Assembly (NCBI GenBank): GCA_015680685.1
Contig: MNCI01015722.1
Coordinates: forward strand, 307,623-332,289
DNA length: 24,667 nt
Reading direction: 5' to 3'
Origin: Gnetum montanum
Lineage: Eukaryota > Streptophyta > Gnetopsida > Gnetales > Gnetaceae
Each line of letters opens with the position of its first letter. The stretch's first letter is position 1. Under the pieces are notes generated by a model. It made no database searches. It was given only the letters and a program-made list of their open reading frames with translations, and was not told where the DNA came from. A program made the position numbers and the translations under genes. Of this stretch, positions 18,066 through 24,667 are shown piece by piece.

Positions 18066-19336
18066 TTGGAAATTCCTAAAAATTTCAACCAAGAGTCCAT
18101 TGAACTAAAAATGTTACTAGCCAGAATGGAATATGTGTTTTTGAAAAATGGGAAGTCGATTATAATTTATGCAAGTCTTACTCCAGAGAAAAAAATGTTG
18201 TTGAAGGTAGTTGAAAAATGGTTAGCAGCTCTTGCTTGGTCATCTCTTGAACTCATAGGGATTAATCCTAGGATATGCTCGCATTGCATCTACACTGATA
18301 CAACCATAAAGCCAAAAAGACAGCCATAAAGGCAAATGAACCCCAAGCTAAAGTAGATCATCAAGGAGGAAATCGAACGACTCCTTAAGATAGCGTTCAT
18401 CTATCCCATTGCAGATAGTGAGTGGGTTAGTCCACTCATAATTGTGCCAAAGAAAGATGGCAAGTGGCAGGTTTACATCGACTTTCGGCTGCTGAATATG
18501 GCAACATTCAAAGATCATTTTCTGTTGTCATTTGTTGACTAGGTGCTCAACATAATATCTAGGCATTGCTACTATAGCTTTCTAGATGGTTATATTGGCT
18601 ATAACCAAATTCAAATTGCACTAGAAGACCAAGCAAAGAAAACATTCATGACTCCTTGGGGGACTTTTGCATATCGCAAGATGCCATTTGGTCTATGCAA
18701 TGCTCCTACTACATTCCAACACCTAGTCTTGAGCATTTTTCAATAGTAGATCAATAGTGGTGTGGAAGTCTTCATGGATGACTTCTCCACTTATGGAACT
18801 ACATTTGAGCAAGCCCTAGACCACCTTGAACAAGTGTTAAAATGATGTGTTGAAACCAACTTGTGGCTCAATTGGTAGAAAAGTCACTGAATGGTCCAAG
18901 AGGGTATTGTATTAGGGCATAGAATATCACAAGTAGGAATTGAGGTAGACCCTGAGAAAATAAGAGTCATCCAAGGAATAACTTAGTAGCCAAAAATAAT
19001 TAAATATGTTCAGTCATTCCTTGGACATACTAGCTACTACTAGCGATTCATAGAGAATTTCTCTAAGATCGCAAAATCGTTGGTGGAGCTAACAAAGAAA
19101 TAGGCTTCCTTTGTCTAAACCTTAGAATATAAAAAAGCATTCTAATAGCTAAAATAGAAACTTGTAGAAATTCCAATTCCTCAAGCACCTGACTAGTCTA
19201 GGCCATTTCATGTCATGATGGATGCATCAAATTATGCCTTAGGAGTGGTGCTGACATAGTTAGATGACAAAAAATGACCATACTACATCCGTTGCACTAG
19301 CCGAAGCATTGTGAGTGCACAACTGAACTACACCAC
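18066..19336 (+). pseudogene. Reverse transcriptase and truncated RNase H of element A
   Basis: RT copies element RNA into cDNA; RNase H removes the RNA. One frame carries the pre-RT segment IPKNFNQES, NPRICSHCIY, NPKLK, IYPIADSEWVSPLIIVPKKD (about 18405-18460), LLNMATFKDHF, FLDGYIGYNQIQIALEDQ (from about 18579), WGTFAYRKMPFGLCNAPTTF, and the catalytic box FMDD at 18771-18782, intact. LGHRISQVGIEVDPEKIRVI follows, then RNase H from about 19197 with DASNYALGVVL (Asp codon 19221), ending at AQLNYTT where B's LTR begins. Stops include TAG in FVDxVLN (Gln in relatives) and TGA in KxCVETN (probably Arg CGA). RT motifs are well kept compared with C. Confidence 0.9.
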
Positions 19337-20150
19337 TGATGGAACGCGATATCGCATGGGCTGCGATATTGCGTACGCGTTATCGTGTCTTCCCCTGCGA
19401 TATCGCAGTCCACCACCAAATCTATAAATAAGAGGTTGCTCTCCCTTGTTTCTCAATTTAGGCCTAGACCATAGCAAAACTCTAGCAGTTTTACCTCTCT
19501 AGAGATAGAATAATTTCCATGTGCCTGTAGTAGGAGCTCCAAAGTGAACAGATCTTTATTCGAGCAAATATTGTACCTAAACACAAGTTTGTGTACGGAA
19601 ATAAAGATGAACTTCTTGGATAAACCTTGTAGTACATGGACTAAGCTAGATAGGACCTTATTCACTATTATTTACTATTTACCATTTAAATGCTTTATTA
19701 GTTGATTAATTCTCTCTCAACCCTTCTCCCATAGTTAAGTGCATTCAATACGATCGCTTCGAGCACGTGCATTACACTTGGTGATCCCAGTAACGAATAG
19801 CGTTTGGTAACCAAGGTTGCATTGGTTCAGGGTGTGAAAAGTAAGTGGGAACAGATGCTGATGCTAGGTTAATTAAGGGTTAGTTAGTTAGTTAAAGTTA
19901 GTTAATTAGTCTCTTCACCTTTCACCTCGTCAGCATAGGAGATAAAACATAAAGACATAAAAATCACATACCTTAGACTTACTTAACCATACAACCATGA
20001 CAAATACAAGTAAGTCTGGGAAGAAAATGAACGATTAACCTTAAGTGTTCCATAAGGTGTGTAGGCACTTAGTCTGTGGAGTTCGACTAGATCGTGCGTG
20101 TAACGCTCGTATTCGTATGGTTGAGTGTAGGGGTACCTGGCCACTCATCA
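19337..20150 (+). repeat. 5' LTR of element B
   Basis: The start TGATGGAACG is placed where A's RNase H reading breaks; the end CCACTCATCA is one base before the PBS. It contains a CpG-rich array, a TATA box at 19423-19430, a GTTA-rich run at 19868-19910, and the U5 segment homologous to A's LTR end. The minus-strand reading frame at 19665-19453 is incidental. Length is about 814 bp, against 818 bp for A. Confidence 0.8.
19346..19430 (+). promoter_or_regulatory. LTR promoter of element B: GCGATATCGC array and TATA box
   Basis: GCGATATCGC at 19346 and 19397, GCGATATTGC at 19363 and GCGTTATCGT at 19377, then TATAAATA at 19423-19430. Spacing is 17, 14 and 20 bp. The 10-mer is a perfect palindrome around GATATC. 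The array holds most CpG dinucleotides of the LTR's first 100 bp. A role in transcription factor binding or silencing is inferred from position only. Confidence 0.65.
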
Positions 20151-20151
20151 T

Positions 20152-20170
20152 TGGTGCCATTGTTAGGGAC
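20152..20170 (+). promoter_or_regulatory. Primer-binding site of element B (tRNA-Asp type)
   Basis: TGGTGCCATTGTTAGGGAC one base after the LTR end. It matches the tRNA-Asp complement with losses at the CpG positions, in one case on the opposite strand from the change in A (TGCC here, CACC in A). Confidence 0.8.
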
Positions 20171-20294
20171 TAAGTTGTTTGTGCACTAAGTAGAACATAG
20201 GAAATTATCCACATCATTGGGAGCTTAAACAAACCCTTAGGGTTAATTAAACAAAAAATTATATATGGTTAATCAGTACACCGAATAAGATACA

Positions 20295-22770
20295 ATGTCT
20301 TCTTCTTCTTCTCATAAGAGCACTTCACCACCTAGGGATCATACAAGAAATAGTCAGTAGTCTAACATGCTAACTAGAATCTGCCAGTTCCTCAGCAATA
20401 CCGGGTAGTATATACTCATCCCGCTGCGTCTATACCCAATTTTACTTTTATCCTCCATCAGGATGAACAACTGCGTTGGAGAGATTTGCAAGGTAACATA
20501 GTGTTACCTCTAGATCGTGTAGTCCCCAACATGCTCCTCCATGCTCTAGCATAGATAGGCATGACGTAGCTCTATGCTGAATACATTATAGGTGATTTCA
20601 ACATAAGGGATTACCATCCCATAGTAGCACAATGATTAAGGAACTCGCGGTAGGAGAGCCACCATACATTGTTGAAGGGCAAAGGGGTCCCACACATCCT
20701 AAGCGAAATTGGAGATGGTGAACCACTTATAACAGGTTCTCCATCAAATGATGTTCCCCCTCCTAACAATAGTGAGGAGGTGGGGTATTAGAACCTACGC
20801 TCCATGATACACAATCCTGGTTCTGATCCCCATGAACACATCATAAGGCAGGCACTCAGATCATCATCACAATCAAGGCCGTAGCCACCGAAGAGAAGGT
20901 AAGAAACATCGTCATGGCAATGGTTCTCCTTCTTCTTTCCCTTTATTACATCATTCACCCTCTCCTTCTACATCAAGGTACAGTCATCAAGATCATAATG
21001 GTGAGGATAAGGGTAAGCAAGATGAGAGACCTTGATGAGAGAGTTAAGAGAGAGGACGAGGGCAGTCTAGAGAGTCTGGGCATGAAAGAAGGAAAAATAG
21101 GAACCCACGTAGGCATCATAGACGACATGAGAGATAATATCAAGATGAACCCCTACTTGCCACCCGAAGTATGCTAGATATTATGGAGGTAGTGAGAATA
21201 CCTACAAGGCATCAAAAATACAGCCGGATCAAGAGATTGGATATGAATAACATTCCATGATTTGAGGGGGGATACAACACTGATCCGCAGAACCATTTAC
21301 AAGAATTTCATGATGCTTGCGCCTTGCAAAATATTGAAAACAAGTGGCAGAAACTAAAGTTATTTGCTAGGACACTCATAAAGAAAGCAGAGAGTTAGCA
21401 TAGGTCCTTAGAGCCAGAAACCATTAGGAAAAAAAGAACGATGTTAGAACTCTTCAAAAATAAATACCAAACATACTCTAGAGTGTTTAACTTGCTTAAG
21501 CAAATCCAAGGATGGAAGAAGGGTAATCACGAACCCTTGGATGCTGCCATGGGCTGATATTACGCATTACTACATCGTTGCCCAGGCCATCATTACGCAC
21601 AATGGGATTAACTATGCCACATTGTAGATGGGCTAAGACATGAAACTAGGAGAACACTTGGGACATATGCCCAAGGGGAATTATCTAAACTTAGATCCCA
21701 TGAAGTTCATTGATTGTTAGAGCAAGTAGCTAAAGAAGAAGGGGAGCTATGGAAAAGAGAAAGCGTGGAAGAATATAACTGCAATCCTTCCCTCCGAAAG
21801 AAGGGAGTGAGATTCCGCAATGAAGAGGATGAGTCACCACTCGAAGAGTTGGTGAATAGAAAAACCTTGCCGCTTCAAAAGCTAACAACGGAAGTATCGA
21901 CTAAGGTAGATGAAATATGGAGCTCCTTAAACAGTAAAATTGAAATTATCCTGAAAATCGTAGAGGAGTCTAAGGAGGAATGAATTAGTGACCATGACAA
22001 GAAAAAGCGGAGAGATTCAGGTCATGCACGTGACAAGAGTAAGGGAAAAATAACTATTGTCAATGAGGTTATGGATTTGGACACAGACAATGACGGTGGA
22101 TGTGAGATCTACCAATATGACCATCCTAAGGGATGTTGTCCAATAATCTCACATCTGCAAGAGGTCGAGGTGTATGCGCTCAACCCAAGACTTAACATAC
22201 GGCAGGCACCCCAAAGGTTACCTTATCCCCAAGGTAACCCAAGGTAGTTCCACCAACTCTTAACATATTTTCCAAGTGGAACTCTGCCACAACCTATTGG
22301 GCAACACTAGCAGTGGAAACACCCATAGTCATGGGGGATGCCACTACCTAAACAACAATACCCTTACCAGCAACCAGATTTGTATGGCTACTATGTGCAG
22401 CAACCAGTTTCTCGAAGTGACTCTATGGGTCACGCAACTCCACAATGTGACAACCAAGTTTAGGAGTATTTTAGGACTCCTTCTCCTACAAAAGACACAC
22501 CACACGTGTACCATCCTCCAAATCCAGCCACCACTGTTACATCGGTAGTTCCACTACCACCCGCTCTAACAATGCAAGGGGAACTCCCCACTAAACCGCA
22601 GCAAAGTAATGCTACGAGAGCTGTAAACCTTCAACCCACTGCTTGTTCTAATAACTGCAAGAAGAGAAGACCTTTCTTCAGAACCAAAAGCCCAAACAAG
22701 CTCTCACAACCACAAACGGTTGAGTCTGTGCACGCTCCTCCAACATACAAGGCTTCAAAGCTCCCTTCAA
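20295..22770 (+). pseudogene. gag: gag of element B
   Basis: The start ATGTCTTCTTCTTCT at 20295 encodes M-S-S-S-S-S-H. The N-terminal third has two frame changes: FILHQDEQLRWRDLQGNIVL is read one frame away from the start. From about 20913 the original frame returns with an Arg/His/Ser-rich stretch (HGNGSPSS and RS-rich sequence), and from 21183 to the protease end it is continuous apart from scattered stops. The capsid core has FEGGYNTDPQNHLQEFHDAC and LFARTLIKKAES; then LLHRCPGHHYAQWD, a charged linker (21714-21983 fully open), and the knuckle at 22101-22139, CEIYQYDHPKGCCP, with Tyr in place of the second Cys. A Pro/Gln-rich tail (YPYQQPDLYGYYVQQP, then PATTVTSVVPLPPAL) leads into the protease. 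Confidence 0.85.
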
Positions 22771-23323
22771 ACCAATAACAGGGCTTAACGTATACGGTTA
22801 TGTTAACACATACTGTTACTGACTGGATCAAGGTAGGCCACCTTCCTAGGAAACTCTCTGACCCTGGAAGTCCATTAATCTACCTCCAAGTCGCTGAGAA
22901 CGAACCTCATAAGGCTCTTCTTGACTCAAGTTCTGGAGTCAACTTAATCTCATGAGAAATGTATCAAGCCTGGAACCTACCTCCACTCAAGAAGAGCAAC
23001 ATTCAATTAGAGCTAGTTGACCAGTCCATCACCATTCCCTTGGGATTGGTGGAGGACATTATTACCATTGTGTGTGGTTGGTCATACCTAGCTGATTTCC
23101 TGGTGATAGAAGTCAACAACAACGAAGGGGATTTCCCAATTATAATGGGAAGGGCATGGCTAAGTACAGTAGATGCATGCCTAGGAATCTGCGATCTTTC
23201 CTTGGAAATATCTAAGGTAAACATTTATGGAAAGATAGAAAAGAAGAAAGTGCCATGCATCACATATAGTGACTCAGAGGGTGATGACATGGAGGAATGC
23301 TTAGCATTTCCTACATGTAACTA
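22771..23323 (+). pseudogene. Aspartic protease of element B
   Basis: In frame with the gag tail after a single TAA at 22777. Segments: TVMLTHTVTDWIKVGHLPRK, SPLIYLQVAENEPHKALLD with the catalytic Asp at 22923-22925 (LLDSSSGVN), a TGA in LISxEMYQ, then an open stretch 22959-23323 with NLPPLKKSNIQLELVDQS, LGLVEDIITI, GDFPIIMGRAWLS, ICDLSLEIS and an acidic end. The best kept protease of the three, but the D-[ST]-G triplet is D-S-S. It ends at TAG 23322-23324, where related polyproteins would continue towards RT. The minus-strand frame at 23224-23003 is its shadow. Confidence 0.85.
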
Positions 23324-23562
23324 GTGTGCACCAAAGGATAACATACAACGGTGCCTGTATGTAGCAACCACACAACAAGAGAACACCCAGTGGTTGACAG
23401 CTGATCAAGAAAGCATCCCACCAACATGCATGGAACAAACTGGGGGAACAACTCACATCCACAACGAAAGCATAGATACATTGGAGTATGAGCGTCGTCG
23501 ACTTCCATCCCTTAACCTGAAAACATCAATTGGGAGAAGTTGGACACTTTTAAGAAATTCAA
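23324..23562 (+). pseudogene. Protease-RT linker of element B, cut at the pol deletion
   Basis: CACCCAGTGGTTGAC at 23384-23398 is shared with A and a related run with C. At about 23527-23562 the sequence encodes NWEKLDTFKKF, which matches A's HWGELEIPKNF just upstream of RT. After AAATTCA (23556-23562) the match to RT-side sequence ends, and the match to C's post-integrase sequence begins. The piece is therefore the last remnant of pol in B. Confidence 0.65.
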
Positions 23563-23600
23563 ATAGGCATTCATTATTTCGAATCTCTCCCTTTCCATTT

Positions 23601-23617
23601 AGTCATGGGGGAGATGG
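23601..23617 (+). promoter_or_regulatory. Conserved post-pol ATGGGGG box (element B)
   Basis: TAGTCATGGGGGAGATGG-like sequence in the plus orientation, equivalent to 1406-1391 on the minus strand of element C. Conservation between two diverged elements in an otherwise poorly conserved non-coding stretch suggests a cis-acting role, not known from the sequence. Confidence 0.5.
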
Positions 23618-23657
23618 CCACCTATGCTAATCATTCGGGGCCCTTAGTTCTTTTTAG

Positions 23658-23717
23658 TTTTTGTTTTACACGTTTTTGTCTTACACATTTTTGTTTTGCA
23701 TATTTTTGTTTTACAAA
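23658..23717. repeat. Four tandem 15-bp units (TTTTTGTYTTRCAYR-like)
   Basis: Units at 23658-23672, 23673-23687, 23688-23702 and 23703-23717: TTTTTGTTTTACACG, TTTTTGTCTTACACA, TTTTTGTTTTGCATA, TTTTTGTTTTACAAA. The period is exactly 15 with no indels. A decayed fifth unit may follow around 23735-23755 (TTTTTGTTTTACAAA after a spacer). Confidence 0.85.
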
Positions 23718-23766
23718 TTTCTTTAAATTTTCTTGTTTTTGTTTTACAAAATCGTTATAATTTTTC

Positions 23767-23771
<5 letters not shown>

Positions 23772-23802
<31 letters not shown>
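23772..23802. repeat. (TG)n microsatellite
   Basis: 31 bases of perfect TG alternation (about 15 repeats) directly after the T-rich block in the post-pol region of element B. Confidence 0.95.
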
Positions 23803-23805
<3 letters not shown>

Positions 23806-24667
23806 CCATCTTGTCAGGTTTGTCATTTAATAAGTGTTCTTCATGATGGTATGAACTATTTTTATGTTGATTGCTAATGTATAGTTTTTACCTTTAAGTC
23901 ATGATGTTGATACTAAGGTATGGTTCTTTTGATATGGCAAGCAATGAGTTCACTTCATTCATACATCCATAAATTTCTATGGTCTCTCCTGGCTTGGAAT
24001 TGTATGGTTCCTTTCTAATAAGAACTATAACAAATTGGTGACTTGCCATTTCTCAAACTAAGGAAGGACTCAAAGATTGAGAAGGGTGTGGCTTCAAGGA
24101 AACTTGATGCATTTGTGTTGGCCATTCTCTTGGGTGCTTGGATGTGCTCTTCTTGAGTTTTCTTACCGTTTTGACGTTACTCAATTATCGGGAAGCTGAG
24201 CTAATAAAAATAACAAAGTCTTTGCCTGGTGTGGTTCTCACGTATAAATACATAAAAAAAACAGTGAGAATTCAAAGCACACCCGTTAGAAGAAATAACC
24301 ATTTGGGCTACAAGCACTAGTTATGGAACTAAAATAAAATTTTTTCCTCTAACTAAGGCCCTTCTTGCTTCTCATTCTCTCCTCCTTCATTTCGTCGGAA
24401 TGGTGGTGGCTCTTTGGGAAGGCATTCTTGTTACTTCAAGTGAATGGATTGGCCAAATGCATTAATGTGAAGTCACTGGATGTGGTTTGTTTGATGCCGA
24501 ACTTGGAATGGGATCTACTAAGTCACATTAATCATTAACTACATAAGGGGATGTACACCACCTTGTTCTTGGGATTCCATTCCATTCTCTTCTCTCTATC
24601 CTTCTCTCCATTTTCACCTCAGTGCCAGTTGTATCATTAGTATATATTTTGGTTGACGCATTATTTT

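Larger units (their letters stand above)
13780..19336 (+). mobile_element. Element A: Athila-like Ty3/gypsy retrotransposon, 3' part displaced by element B
   Basis: LTR, tRNA-Asp PBS, gag, protease, RT and the beginning of RNase H lie in order on the plus strand. Family assignment rests on the PBS type, the gag CX2CX3HX4C knuckle, the protease LGLVEDI segment, and RT motifs such as FLDGYIGYNQIQIALEDQ and FMDDFS, which are characteristic of the Athila/Tat branch. The reading stops inside RNase H where B's LTR begins; integrase and the 3' LTR should lie beyond the window. Stops are frequent but frameshifts are few: pol keeps one frame from 16251 to the end. Confidence 0.85.
19337..24667 (+). 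mobile_element. Element B: Athila-like Ty3/gypsy derivative with gag-protease only, 5' part
   Basis: LTR, PBS, gag and protease are followed by a short piece of the protease-RT linker and then the post-pol non-coding region. RT, RNase H and integrase are absent. The insertion interrupts A's RNase H at 19336. B keeps more CpG and fewer stops than A and C, so it is likely the youngest gypsy copy here. The 3' LTR is not reached in the window. Confidence 0.82.
23563..24667 (+). other. Post-pol non-coding region of element B
   Basis: No supportable gene. The first 50 bp match C's sequence after integrase (TTTCGAATCTCTCCCTTTCC against TTTCATATCTCCTCCTTTCA), then comes the ATGGGGG box, a T-rich block with a 15-bp tandem repeat, a TG microsatellite, and about 860 bp of AT-rich sequence in which I recognise nothing. 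A 60-codon reading frame at 24138-24320 shows no env-like transmembrane or signal sequence that I would support. TATAAATA occurs at 24243, without LTR context. Confidence 0.6.

Noticed and set aside
20914-21177. Plus-strand 87-codon frame as a small gene
   Set aside because: Another frame at the same place matches gag of element A (HGNGSPSS and the Arg-rich stretch), so this is the wrong frame of gag.
22276-22548. Plus-strand 90-codon frame
   Set aside because: It lies across the Pro/Gln-rich gag tail, whose true frame is continuous with the knuckle and the protease.
23772-23802. TG tract as a telomere-like or centromere-like repeat
   Set aside because: A plain dinucleotide microsatellite of 31 bases; plant telomere units are TTTAGGG, which is not seen.
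24138-24320. 60-codon frame in the post-pol region as an env-like gene
   Set aside because: Short, no recognisable domain, no counterpart seen in element C.

Overview
This window reads as a stack of decayed LTR retrotransposons from a large plant nuclear genome. I found no intact host gene, rRNA, tRNA or CRISPR array. The case for a plant rests on three things: Athila/Tat-type Ty3/gypsy gag-pol remnants with primer-binding sites for tRNA-Asp, a Ty1/copia element with an initiator-Met primer-binding site, and the deep nesting of old, stop-riddled copies. The low CpG content and the many stops one C-to-T (or G-to-A) step away from Gln, Arg or Trp codons fit long-term cytosine methylation and deamination. 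A gymnosperm or another repeat-rich seed plant is plausible, but the sequence alone cannot settle it.

Four elements are named here A to D. C is an Athila-like element on the minus strand: 5' LTR about 13779-12975, decayed PBS, gag from 12839, protease near 10190, RT/RNase H about 9580-8000, integrase about 7990-7391 and again 2106-1679, then a non-coding 3' region to about position 83. D is a Ty1/copia element on the minus strand, 2112-7390, inserted inside C's integrase. It has two LTRs of about 1.08 kb, a 5-bp target duplication (TAAAA), a PBS, a polypurine tract and a gag with a zinc knuckle, but no recognisable pol.

A is an Athila-like element on the plus strand from 13780. Its LTR abuts C's LTR head to head. 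It has LTR, PBS, gag, protease, RT and the first part of RNase H, and is cut at about 19336 by element B. B is the youngest-looking gypsy copy, also plus strand: LTR 19337-20150, PBS, gag and protease in one nearly continuous frame, then a direct jump from the segment before RT to the post-pol non-coding region. RT, RNase H and integrase are missing, and the window ends before B's 3' LTR.

The inferred order is C first, then D into C; A beside or into C's LTR end; and B into A. The most interesting signals are CpG-rich arrays of the near-palindrome GA[CT][AG]TCG just upstream of the LTR TATA boxes, which keep a similar layout while the core sequence differs between elements; two independent pol-less derivatives (B and D), B with a visible microhomology at its deletion junction; a conserved ATGGGGG box after pol; and short repeat arrays in the post-pol regions.
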